Positions 24,363 to 32,140 of a DNA stretch of 33,605 nucleotides are shown here, one piece after another. The stretch's first letter is position 1. Every line of letters starts with the position of its first letter. Made by a program: the position numbers and the translations under genes. The notes below the pieces were generated by a model. The model was not told the origin of the DNA and ran no database searches. It was given only the letters and a program-made list of their open reading frames with translations. Source of the DNA: Nocardiopsis xinjiangensis YIM 90004 (lineage in GTDB: Bacteria > Actinomycetota > Actinomycetes > Streptosporangiales > Streptosporangiaceae); the NCBI RefSeq assembly GCF_000341145.1, contig NZ_ANBE01000017.1:97639-131243 (forward strand), in the 5' to 3' direction.

Positions 24363-25313
24363 ATGCCGGAACCGACCGCGGCCCGCCTGCTGGCTCTGTT
24401 GTCCCTGTTGCAGTCCGGGCCGGACCGCTCAGGGCCCGACCTCGCCGCCCGGACGGGGGTGACCGTGCGTACCGTGCGGCGCGACGTCGAACGGCTGCGC
24501 GATCTGGGGTATCCCGTCGAATCCGTCGCCGGCGCCGCCGGCGGCTACCGTCTCGGCCCGGGCGGGCGGATGCCGCCGCTGCTGTTGGACGACGAGGAGG
24601 CGGTCGCTGTCGCCGTGGGGCTGCGTACGGCCGCTCAGGGATCGGTGACCGGGATCGAGGAGGCCTCCCTGCGGGCCCTGACCAAGCTCGACCACGTACT
24701 GCCCTCCCGGCTGCGGCCGCGTGTGCGCGCCCTCCATGCCGCCACCGTCACCGTCTCCGACCAGGACGCGCCGACCGTGGACCACGAGACCCTCGCCGTG
24801 GTCGCCTCGGCCTGCCGCTCCTGCGAACGGCTCCGTTTCGCCTATGTGGACCACGAGGGCGGGGACGGGCACCGTCGGGTCGAGCCGCAACGGCTGGTCA
24901 GCTGGTGGCAGCGCTGGTACCTGGTGGCCTGGGACCTGGCCCGCGACGACTGGCGCACCTTCCGCGTGGACCGGCTGCGGGAGCCCCGCCCCACCGGGCA
25001 GCGGTTCGCACCGCGCGAGGACCCGGAGGGCGACGTGGCCCTGTACTTGCAGCGCCGGCTCGGTGCGCACATGTGGCCGTTGCGTGCGCGCGTGCGTGTG
25101 TACGCCCCCGCCGAGGAGGTCTCCGCACACGGGATGGGTGTGGTCGAGCCCGTGGACGAACACACCTGCCTGTTGCTCATCGGTGGTGAGTCGGTGACCG
25201 TGCTCGCTCCGTGGCTGGGCTCCCTGGAGGCCGACTTCGAGGTGCTGGAGCCGCCCGAACTCGCCGAACAGGTCGCCCTGCTGGCGCGGCGCTACGCTCG
25301 CGCCCATGGTTGA
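24363..25313 (+). CDS. WYL-domain transcriptional regulator (YafY/DeoR-like)
   Basis: The 316-residue protein has an N-terminal HTH_11 domain at about 7-60 (RLLALLSLLQSG, then GVTVRTVRRDVERLRDLGYPVE). A WYL domain follows with W185-Y-L in WQRWYLVAWD and a C-terminal WCX-type extension. WYL domains sense nucleic acid or small ligands. The ATG at 24363 fits the family's N-terminus and a leaderless -10; the in-frame ATG at 24321 would add 14 residues across the operator and was not used. Divergent from the epoxide hydrolase gene, its likely target. Confidence 0.92.
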   Translation: MPEPTAARLLALLSLLQSGPDRSGPDLAARTGVTVRTVRRDVERLRDLGYPVESVAGAAGGYRLGPGGRMPPLLLDDEEAVAVAVGLRTAAQGSVTGIEEASLRALTKLDHVLPSRLRPRVRALHAATVTVSDQDAPTVDHETLAVVASACRSCERLRFAYVDHEGGDGHRRVEPQRLVSWWQRWYLVAWDLARDDWRTFRVDRLREPRPTGQRFAPREDPEGDVALYLQRRLGAHMWPLRARVRVYAPAEEVSAHGMGVVEPVDEHTCLLLIGGESVTVLAPWLGSLEADFEVLEPPELAEQVALLARRYARAHG

Positions 25314-25363
25314 GGCCCGCACCCACGGTCGGGATCACGGCCCCATCGCCCGGGGGCTCAACC
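25308..25363. terminator. Possible bidirectional terminator spanning two stop codons
   Basis: GGTTGAG and CTCAACC are perfect 7-bp outer arms with a CCC/GGG pairing inside. The stem includes the ends of both convergent genes (WYL regulator and kinase). Confidence 0.4.
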
Positions 25364-26311
25364 GCAGCGGTACAGGTAGGGCGGCCGGTGCACGAGCTCC
25401 GGTCCCGACTCGGCCAGGGCCAGGGCGCCGTCCACGGAGTCGCCCGCAGGAGCGAGCAGACACGCGTTCGGCAGGCGGCGCAGCACCTCGGCGCGGAAGG
25501 GCTCGGCCAACAGCGCACCGGAGTCGAAGAGCCTGCCGCCCCAGGAGAAACGGGACGCCAATCCGGGGGCCGAGGCCGCGACCGCCGTCTCACCCAGGTG
25601 CGTGCCGGCCTCCCACCAGATCCGCTGCGCCACGGGATCGCCTTCGTGAGCGGCCTCGGCCACGCGCGGAGCGAACCCCGCGAGCAGGGTGGAGGTCGCG
25701 ACTCGGCCCCGGTAGAGCTGGGTCTGCAGCTCACCGGCCCCGCCGAAGTGTTCCTGTGAGCGTGCCAGGAGTTCCGGAGAGCCGTCGGACAGCCCATCGC
25801 GTGCCCGGAGCGCATACCGCAGGCCCTGCTGGCCGACCCAGGAACCACTGCCGCGATCACCCAGGAGGTAGCCCCACCCGTCGGTGCGGCGCCACGTCTC
25901 CCGCAGGTCGGTTCCCAGAGCCACGGACCCGGTGCCCGCGGCGACGACGACACCGGCACGCCCGCCGAGCGCCCCGGTGTGTGTGGTCAGCGCGTCGGCG
26001 GCCGCGATCACGTCCCCGGCGGAAAGCCCCGAGCGGAGCATGCGCACGAGCTCACCGGGGTCCTCGATCAGGTCGGGCAGGCCGGTCAGACCGGCCGCCA
26101 CCCGGTCGAACCCCGGGGCCCCGATGCGGTGTGCGGCCTTGCGCAGGAGTGTGATCACACGCGGCACCAGGTTCGGCACGTCGATCCCCCCGCCGACGCG
26201 CGGCACCGCGGCCCCGTCCTCGGCGCGGGCCGTGTCCCCGCCGTAGCGCACGAGCACACGAACCCCGCCGCCGCCGACGTCGACACCGGCCAGGACCGGA
26301 GAGCCGCTCAC
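25358..26311 (-). CDS. BadF/BadG-type amino-sugar kinase (GlcNAc and/or MurNAc kinase)
   Basis: The 317-residue protein has the actin-like ATPase fold of the BadF/BadG/BcrA group. Phosphate loop 1 is near residues 8-18 (AGVDVGGGGVRV), with the conserved D11. A second loop lies around VVVAAGTGSVALG, followed by GYLLGDRGSGSWVG, strongly typical of N-acetylglucosamine kinases. The GTG start overlaps the MurQ stop (GTGA), so the kinase is translated with MurQ. In Clostridium the related MurK phosphorylates both MurNAc and GlcNAc, so this enzyme could supply MurQ's substrate. Last gene of the GH89-MurQ-kinase operon. Confidence 0.88.
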   Translation of the reverse strand: MSGSPVLAGVDVGGGGVRVLVRYGGDTARAEDGAAVPRVGGGIDVPNLVPRVITLLRKAAHRIGAPGFDRVAAGLTGLPDLIEDPGELVRMLRSGLSAGDVIAAADALTTHTGALGGRAGVVVAAGTGSVALGTDLRETWRRTDGWGYLLGDRGSGSWVGQQGLRYALRARDGLSDGSPELLARSQEHFGGAGELQTQLYRGRVATSTLLAGFAPRVAEAAHEGDPVAQRIWWEAGTHLGETAVAASAPGLASRFSWGGRLFDSGALLAEPFRAEVLRRLPNACLLAPAGDSVDGALALAESGPELVHRPPYLYRCG

Positions 26312-27201
26312 CTCTCCTCCAACGCCGTGACCGCCGCGCGGACACCGCCGTGCTCGGCCAGCACCCGGTGTGCCCGCTCCACCGGGGCCTCCGCGAGCAG
26401 GCTCACCAGGGCCGCCTCGACCCGGCCTCCGGCCTCCTCCAGGGCGGCGGTGCAGTGCCTGCGTGGCTGCCCGGACGCCTCGACCAGCAGGCCCACGGAA
26501 CGGTCCCGAAGTTTGTCGTTGGTGGCCACGAGCCCCACCATCAGGTTCGAGTAGGTGCGTCCCGCCCCGACCATGAGCGCGGTGGAGAAGGAGTTGAGCA
26601 GCACTTTGGTGGCGGTGCCCGCCTTGAGCCGGGTCGATCCCGTGATCGCCTCGGGGCCCGTGTCGGCCACGACGGGCAGGTCGCACGCCTGCAACAGGGC
26701 CGCCTGCGGGTTGCAGGTGACCAGCACACAGAGCGCACCGGTCCCTCGTGCCGCACGCAGGGCCCCGGCCGCGTAGGCGGTGGACCCCGACGCGGTCACA
26801 GCCACGGCCACGTCGCCGGGGCCGAGCGCACCGGCGTCCTGTTCACCGAGTGTGTCGGCGTCCTCCAGGTCCAGGGTGGAGTCGGCCAGCGCGGCGGCCC
26901 CGCCGGGGAAGTGGGCGGTGAACAGCTCCGGGTCCGCGCCGAAGGTCGGGGTGACCTCGGTGGCGTCGAGCACGGCCAGCCGCCCGGATGCGCCGGCGCC
27001 GAAGTAGTGCACCCGGCCGCCGCTCCGCAACCGCACCCCGGCTGCGTCGACCGCTGCGGCCAGCTGCGCGGAGGCCGCCGAGGCCGCGTGCACGGCTCGT
27101 GCGTCCTCGTTCTGCAGCAGGCCGATGATCTCCTGCGTGGCCACGGTGTCGATGTCGACCGTGCGCGGGTTGCGGGCCTCGGTCGGTGATCGCTCCGGCA
27201 T
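26308..27201 (-). CDS. murQ: N-acetylmuramic acid 6-phosphate etherase MurQ
   Basis: The 297-residue protein, almost the length of E. coli MurQ, is a SIS-domain lyase that cleaves the D-lactyl ether of MurNAc-6-phosphate, giving GlcNAc-6-phosphate and D-lactate. The phosphate-binding SIS motif FGAGASGRLAVLDATE includes the catalytic E82 (E. coli E83), and E113 in DLEDADTLG fits E. coli E114. The C-terminal HTH-like segment HRVLAEHGGVRAAV is also present. The ATG at 27201 has AGAGGAG five bases upstream. It lies 44 bp after the GH89 gene and overlaps the kinase, forming one operon. Normal role: recycling or scavenging of peptidoglycan amino sugars. Confidence 0.96.
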   Translation of the reverse strand: MPERSPTEARNPRTVDIDTVATQEIIGLLQNEDARAVHAASAASAQLAAAVDAAGVRLRSGGRVHYFGAGASGRLAVLDATEVTPTFGADPELFTAHFPGGAAALADSTLDLEDADTLGEQDAGALGPGDVAVAVTASGSTAYAAGALRAARGTGALCVLVTCNPQAALLQACDLPVVADTGPEAITGSTRLKAGTATKVLLNSFSTALMVGAGRTYSNLMVGLVATNDKLRDRSVGLLVEASGQPRRHCTAALEEAGGRVEAALVSLLAEAPVERAHRVLAEHGGVRAAVTALEER

Positions 27202-27245
27202 GTACTCCTCTTTCGTCCCTGTCGCCGCTGTGGTCAGGCCCGGGT

Positions 27246-29390
27246 TCACCGGGGATTTCCGTAGCGCTCCAGCAGTGTCCGGGACAGGGTGAGGACATCG
27301 CCGTCGGCCGGTTCCGTCTCGGATGCGCCCTCGGCCAGGAAGACACGTGCCCGCTCGTCCAGACGCTGGTCGAGCCGGACGGCGGCCTCTTCGGGATCGG
27401 CCTGCGCCCGGTCCAGGTCCTGGGCCCACATCCGCCACCGGTCGCGGTAGTAACCCCCGACCAGGCCGGACCAGAGCCGGCCCGCGTAGTCGTTCAGGAA
27501 GGGGCTGTCGTGGCTGTCCCACACGGTCAGCAACCGCCGGGCGTTGTCCACCAGCATCGTGCGCTCGTCGGCGTCCCCGGCCCAGGAAGCGGCCTTCTCC
27601 TCCCACCGGCGGAACGTGTACTCGGTGCGCGTGGCCAGCAGCGCGTCCAGGTCCTCGAACAGGGCCAGGAACCGCTCGGTGTCCTCGGCGCCGACCGCAC
27701 CGTCGCGCAGGGCCGTGTCGACCAGGGAGAGGTAGGCGCGGTCGGCGACGCGGGCCAGGGCCGCCGTGGCGACGTCGATCAGGTCGTGGCCCAACGGGCC
27801 CCGCGCCGATTCCGGGTCGGCCTCGGCCGCCTCGACCAGTTCTTCCCAGGCACGGTGCAGCTCGGCGGGCTCGTAGCCGACCAGTTCCTCGGCCTGGGCG
27901 CGCAGCCGTTGTGGTTCGGCCAGGTCGCGGTAGTCGGGGCGTGCGGTCAGTACACCGTTGAACCGTTCGGGGAAGACCAGAGGTCCCGGGGTGCGGTAGA
28001 TGGTCGTGTTCAGCCGCTGCCAGGACCGCAGGAGGGCGGGGTCGTGGTCGGGCCCGTAGCGTTCCCGCACGAAGCCGGGGAGCCAGTCGCGTCCGACGTC
28101 GTCCACGCGGGTCCAGGCCTGGTCGAGGATCAGCTCGAAGAAGGCCGGGTTGTTGTGGGTGCCCTCCATGGCCAGACCCAGGCCGGCGGGGGCGGTGGGG
28201 GCCTCCCGAGCGCGGTTGAGGGCGTCGGTCGCCCCTTGGAGGTCGCCGATGGGGTCGGTGCGCCCGCCGAAATTGAGCAGTGCGCACCACATCCAGGGCT
28301 TGCCGGAGAAGGCGTCGAAGCGTTCCCACTGCGGGTCGGCCTCGGCCCACAGGTCGAGCACGAGCAGGCGTTCGTCGGGGATGGCGTCGAGGAAGGCGGT
28401 GACGCGGTCATCGGTCCAGAATTCGCGCTGGTAGGAGAACGGCCACGCCTGCAGGACCCACACCGCCTCCGGGTCGGCGGTGGTCAGGCCGTCCAGGGTC
28501 GCCTCGGCCACGGCTCCGGGGTAGGAGAGGTCGGCCTCGACCGGCGGCATCTCGATGAAGGGGTCGGCGGCGTAGCGGTGGTCGGTGCCCAGCAGGGCGA
28601 TCTGGCTGCGGGTGATCTGTTCGGCCACCTGCGCGTAGAGGGGGTCGGTGGGGGAGAGCACCTCGGTGACGAAGCTGTGCCAGGTGCGCGGTGTGGTCCG
28701 CTCCGGAGCCAGTTGCGGGGGCACGTGTCCGGTGAAGGCGGGCAGGATCGGGCGCATGCCGAAGGCGCGCTGGCGTTCGAGGATCCGGCGTCCCAGCTCC
28801 AGGTGGGTGTCGATCCAGCGGGTGGTCAACGGCCCCGCGAAGCCGTCCAGGTTCCCCATGTACTGCCAAGGCAGGTACGAGGGGCCGCCGAGGAAGGCAC
28901 GCACCGTCTCCTCGTCCAGGCCCAGCCGGGTGTAGGCCTCGCGCAGCACGGCTTCGTGGCCGACGAGCGAGAGGGGAGCGGTGACCCCGTGCAGCGCCAT
29001 CCAGTCGATCTCGCGCTCCCAGTCCGACCAGTCCCAGTACGTGCTCGTGTAGCCGTAGGTGCAGAAGTTGAGGTGGTAGGTCTGTGCGATCCGGGCGGTC
29101 AGACGTGTGGTCGGGGAGTCGGGGAAACGGGCGGTCTCCAGGGGCAGGGGCGTGTCCCAGCCGACGGCGGCCGAGCAGACCCGGCGCAGATAGGTGTGCA
29201 GCCCGACGGCGGCGGCCACACCGTCGGTCGCCCGGACCGTCAGGGTGCCGCCCTCGGCGCGGTACTCGAAGGAGCGTTCACTGGGGTCGAGCTCGCCGAA
29301 GGCGATCGGGGGATGGTTCTCGCCGAGGATCCTGCGGGCCAGGCCGGCCACGGTCGTGCCCCACGGGACCTGCGCCGCGTCGTCGCCCAT
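27246..29390 (-). CDS. Cytosolic alpha-N-acetylglucosaminidase, glycoside hydrolase family 89 (NAGLU-like)
   Basis: The 714-residue protein matches GH89 / human NAGLU along its length. It has a small N-terminal domain (1-90), a TIM barrel from about 95 (TARIAQTYHLNFCTYGYTS, then WERE-IDWMALHGV), and a helical C-terminal domain from about 470. Both catalytic carboxylates are in place: E280 in FIEMPP (human E316, FNEMQPP) and E409 in AMEGTHNN (human E446, APEGISQN). GH89 enzymes release terminal alpha-linked GlcNAc. There is no signal peptide, so it acts in the cytosol on an imported saccharide. The ATG at 29390 follows GGAGGG by five to six bases. First gene of the operon with MurQ and the kinase, divergent from the ROK regulator. 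Confidence 0.93.
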   Translation of the reverse strand: MGDDAAQVPWGTTVAGLARRILGENHPPIAFGELDPSERSFEYRAEGGTLTVRATDGVAAAVGLHTYLRRVCSAAVGWDTPLPLETARFPDSPTTRLTARIAQTYHLNFCTYGYTSTYWDWSDWEREIDWMALHGVTAPLSLVGHEAVLREAYTRLGLDEETVRAFLGGPSYLPWQYMGNLDGFAGPLTTRWIDTHLELGRRILERQRAFGMRPILPAFTGHVPPQLAPERTTPRTWHSFVTEVLSPTDPLYAQVAEQITRSQIALLGTDHRYAADPFIEMPPVEADLSYPGAVAEATLDGLTTADPEAVWVLQAWPFSYQREFWTDDRVTAFLDAIPDERLLVLDLWAEADPQWERFDAFSGKPWMWCALLNFGGRTDPIGDLQGATDALNRAREAPTAPAGLGLAMEGTHNNPAFFELILDQAWTRVDDVGRDWLPGFVRERYGPDHDPALLRSWQRLNTTIYRTPGPLVFPERFNGVLTARPDYRDLAEPQRLRAQAEELVGYEPAELHRAWEELVEAAEADPESARGPLGHDLIDVATAALARVADRAYLSLVDTALRDGAVGAEDTERFLALFEDLDALLATRTEYTFRRWEEKAASWAGDADERTMLVDNARRLLTVWDSHDSPFLNDYAGRLWSGLVGGYYRDRWRMWAQDLDRAQADPEEAAVRLDQRLDERARVFLAEGASETEPADGDVLTLSRTLLERYGNPR

Positions 29391-29420
29391 CTTTTCCCTC
29401 CGAGGTGTTGCCCGACTCAC

Positions 29421-29449
29421 AATTAGTTCCGTACAGTACATAACTAATT
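29421..29449. promoter_or_regulatory. ROK-family operator, xylO-like palindrome
   Basis: AATTAGTT and AACTAATT are perfect 8-bp arms, with a centred GTAC-A-GTAC core. Overall 12 of 14 half-site bases are symmetric. The TTAGTT-13 nt-AACTAA geometry is the same as that of the Bacillus xylO site bound by XylR, a ROK repressor (recalled, not searched). It lies in the divergent promoter region of both units. A TACAGT hexamer (29432-29437) within it and TTGCCC (29408-29413), 18 bp apart, form a possible promoter for the ROK gene, which binding would block. Confidence 0.75.
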
Positions 29450-29487
29450 CGAACGCGAGCAAGAGCGGCAGGAACGAGGAAGTGGAC

Positions 29488-30738
29488 GTGGACACACCGG
29501 TCGCGTCGGGCACCCGGTACATGCGCGAGGTCAACACCGCGGCGGTCCTCACCGAACTGCGCCGGTGCACCGGAACCAGCGTGACCGAACTCGCGCGCGC
29601 CACCGGTCTCTCCCGCCAGGCGGTCACCCGCTCGATCTCCGGACTCGAAGAGGGCGGCCTGGTCGAACTGCTGGCCCCGCAACGGCCGGGCAGACGCACA
29701 GGACGCCCGCCCCAGGTCGTACGGTTCCGCGCCGAGGCCGGGCACGTCCTCGGCCTGGCCCTCACACCCGAGGAGCTGCGGGTGGTCGCCGCCGACCTCG
29801 GGGGCACCGTCGTGGCCGAGGAGACGGCACCGCTCACCGGAACCGACGGGGCACATCTGGCCCGGACCCTGACCGCCACTGTCACCGCGACCCTGGACTC
29901 GGCCGGGCTCACCCCGGACCAGGTCTGGCACGCCTGCCTGGGCGCCCCCGGGATCGTGGACCGCCACACCCAGCAGATCCGGTTCACCGCGAGCATGCCG
30001 CACATCGCCGGCGACCTGCTCCTGCGCACGCTCGGCAGCTGCCTGCCCTGCCCCGTCCATCTCGACAACGACGTCAAACTCGCCACCGAGGGCGAACGCC
30101 GCCGCGCCGGACACGACCGGCACGAGGGCCCCATGGTCCTCGTCCAGTGGGGCGAACGCGTCGGCGCGGGCATCGTCGTCTTCGACCGGCTCTACCGAGG
30201 CGCCTCCAACGACGCCGGTGACCTCGGCTTCCTGGACCTGTGCGTGGAGGACCCCGGCACCGGACAGGCCGACGCCGACGCCCAAGGGCTCGGCGCGTTC
30301 GAAGCCTGGGTCGGTACCACCCGACTGACTTCCCTGGTCCGCGAGACCGCCGAACGCAGGGGCGACCACACCTTGGCCCGATCCCTGCAGGAGGGCGACC
30401 GGGGGATGGACACCGCCGCCGAGGCCCTGCACCGGGGCGATCCCGCCGCGACCGAGGCGCTCGAGGAGATCACCCGGCGCTTCGCCAAGGGGCTCGGTGC
30501 CGTGCGCGCCCTCCTCGACCCCGAGGTCGTCGTCATCGGCGGCCCCATGGCCCGCTGCGGAGAGCACCTGCTCACCGCCCTGAACGCACACCTGCAACAG
30601 CAACGCCTCGACCCGCCGCGCCTGGAACTGGCGGCCCTGGAGGAGGACGCGATCGTCCGCGGCGCACTGCACCACGCACTCGCCGAGGTCGAGCGCGGTG
30701 CATTGGCACTGCCACCGACGGCGAGGCTCTTCTCATGA
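29488..30738 (+). CDS. ROK-family transcriptional repressor of the amino-sugar cluster
   Basis: The protein has about 416 residues. The N-terminal winged HTH is at about 14-60 (NTAAVLTELRRCTGTSVTELARATGLSRQAVTRSISGLEEGG). The ROK sugar-kinase-like domain follows from 85, with CLGAPGIVD, LDNDVKLATEGE and a C-terminal VVVIGGPMARCGEHL. The usual ROK zinc motif (a CxCGxxGCxE block) is missing here: the corresponding stretch reads DLGFLDLCVEDPG. So zinc binding, and perhaps sugar phosphorylation, is lost, as expected for a pure regulator. GTG at 29488 is preferred (SD GAGGAA six bases upstream); GTG at 29482 is possible. It probably represses both divergent units through the palindrome at 29421. 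Ligand probably GlcNAc, MurNAc or a phosphate (inference). Confidence 0.9.
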   Translation: MDTPVASGTRYMREVNTAAVLTELRRCTGTSVTELARATGLSRQAVTRSISGLEEGGLVELLAPQRPGRRTGRPPQVVRFRAEAGHVLGLALTPEELRVVAADLGGTVVAEETAPLTGTDGAHLARTLTATVTATLDSAGLTPDQVWHACLGAPGIVDRHTQQIRFTASMPHIAGDLLLRTLGSCLPCPVHLDNDVKLATEGERRRAGHDRHEGPMVLVQWGERVGAGIVVFDRLYRGASNDAGDLGFLDLCVEDPGTGQADADAQGLGAFEAWVGTTRLTSLVRETAERRGDHTLARSLQEGDRGMDTAAEALHRGDPAATEALEEITRRFAKGLGAVRALLDPEVVVIGGPMARCGEHLLTALNAHLQQQRLDPPRLELAALEEDAIVRGALHHALAEVERGALALPPTARLFS

Positions 30739-30805
30739 CCCCGGGACCCTCTGCCGCAACACCGGCCACCGCACGGTCGCCGGCCCCACACCGCAGGGAG
30801 AGAGC

Positions 30806-32140
30806 ATGCCCACCACACCGGGCCTACGGCGCCCGGCGGCCGCTGCCGCCGCGGGGACGGCCGCAGCCCTCGTCCTCAGCTCGTGCGCCGTACTGTCCAC
30901 GAGCGTGCGCGAGGACGACACACCCGAGTCCGTCTCCACCGGCGTGCCCGACGAACCGGTCACGCTCCGGCTCGCCTACACCGACGACCCGCCCACCCAG
31001 GCCCTGGTGGACGGTTTCACCGAACAGCACCCGAACGTCGACATCGAACTGCAGCAGACGCAGTTCACCGACTACATCAAGACGGTGAAGCTCTCGATGT
31101 CCTCCGAGAACCCGCCCGACATCGCCCAGTACAACTCCGGGGCCATGGACTCGCTCGTACCGGCCGGGCTCATCCTCGACCTCGACGAGCACAACGAGGC
31201 CTACGGCTGGGAGGAGACCTTCCCGGCCACCGCGCTGGAGTCCCTGCGCACCGACCCCGAGGCGAGCGAGTACGGCAGCGGCAGCCTCTACGCCGCCCCC
31301 GGAGCCCTGTCGATCCTCGGGGTCTTCTACAACAAGTCCCTGCTGGAGGAGGCCGGTGTGGACGGACCGCCGCAGACCCTGGAGGAGTTCGAGCAGGCCC
31401 TGGGACGGGTACACGACGAAACCGACGCCACACCCCTGGGCAACGGTGCCCTCGAGGTCGGCGGGTTCCAGATCTGGAGCTCCCTGCTGAACGTCCTGGG
31501 CGATGAGGACGAGTACCGCGACTGGGTGTACGGGGTGCCGGGGGCCGACATCGAGACCGAGGCCGCCGACGAGGCCACCCGGACCCTGACCCGGTGGGCG
31601 CAGGAGGGGTACCTGCCCGAAGGCACCAGCGCCGTCTCCGACATCGACGCCCAGGCCGACTTCGCCGCGGGGGACAGCGCCTTCCTCGTCACCGGCAACT
31701 GGGCGACCGCCGAACTCGCCGAGGAGATGGGCGAGGGCGTCGGGTTCTTCCTCATGCCCGGCCCCACGGGACAGGAGCCCCCGGTCGCCGCGGGTTCGAG
31801 CGTGTCCTATGCGGTCTCGTCCCAGAGCGAGAACTACGACACCGCCGCCGCCTTCCTCGACTACCTCGGCTCGCCCGAGGCCGCACAGATCCAGCTGGAG
31901 AGCGGGTTCATGCCCGTCGACCCCGACGCACCCTCCGAGGGCGAAGGGGTGAGAGGCGAGGTCAACGCCGGGTTCAGCGAGGTCATCGAGCAGGAGGCGC
32001 TCCTGCCCTTCCCCGACTTCGCCAGTCCCGGAATGGTCGACCAGCTCACCCCCGGGGTCCAGGGTCTGGTGACCGGAACGACGAGCGAGGAGGAGTTCCT
32101 CCGCTCGCTCCAGCAGGAATGGGACGAACACCATGAATGA
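30806..32140 (+). CDS. Sugar-binding lipoprotein of a carbohydrate ABC transporter
   Basis: The 444-residue protein has a lipoprotein signal peptide with lipobox LSSC and Cys27, followed by an extracellular solute-binding family 1 (MalE-like) fold: VTLRLAYTDDPPTQALVDGFTEQHPNV at the start and PDIAQYNSGAMDSLVPAGLILDLDE. It delivers the sugar to the permeases encoded next; its stop overlaps the first permease start by 8 bases. The ATG at 30806 has GGGAGAGAG just upstream. It begins 67 bp after the ROK gene, without its own evident operator, so it is probably on the ROK transcript. Family knowledge gives oligosaccharide ligands; the cluster suggests an amino-sugar saccharide. Confidence 0.93.
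   Translation: MPTTPGLRRPAAAAAAGTAAALVLSSCAVLSTSVREDDTPESVSTGVPDEPVTLRLAYTDDPPTQALVDGFTEQHPNVDIELQQTQFTDYIKTVKLSMSSENPPDIAQYNSGAMDSLVPAGLILDLDEHNEAYGWEETFPATALESLRTDPEASEYGSGSLYAAPGALSILGVFYNKSLLEEAGVDGPPQTLEEFEQALGRVHDETDATPLGNGALEVGGFQIWSSLLNVLGDEDEYRDWVYGVPGADIETEAADEATRTLTRWAQEGYLPEGTSAVSDIDAQADFAAGDSAFLVTGNWATAELAEEMGEGVGFFLMPGPTGQEPPVAAGSSVSYAVSSQSENYDTAAAFLDYLGSPEAAQIQLESGFMPVDPDAPSEGEGVRGEVNAGFSEVIEQEALLPFPDFASPGMVDQLTPGVQGLVTGTTSEEEFLRSLQQEWDEHHE

Noticed and set aside
27246-30173. A longer 975-residue version of the GH89 protein
   Set aside because: The extra 261 N-terminal residues are antisense to the ROK regulator and cross the operator. The ATG at 29390 has a good SD and fits the family start.
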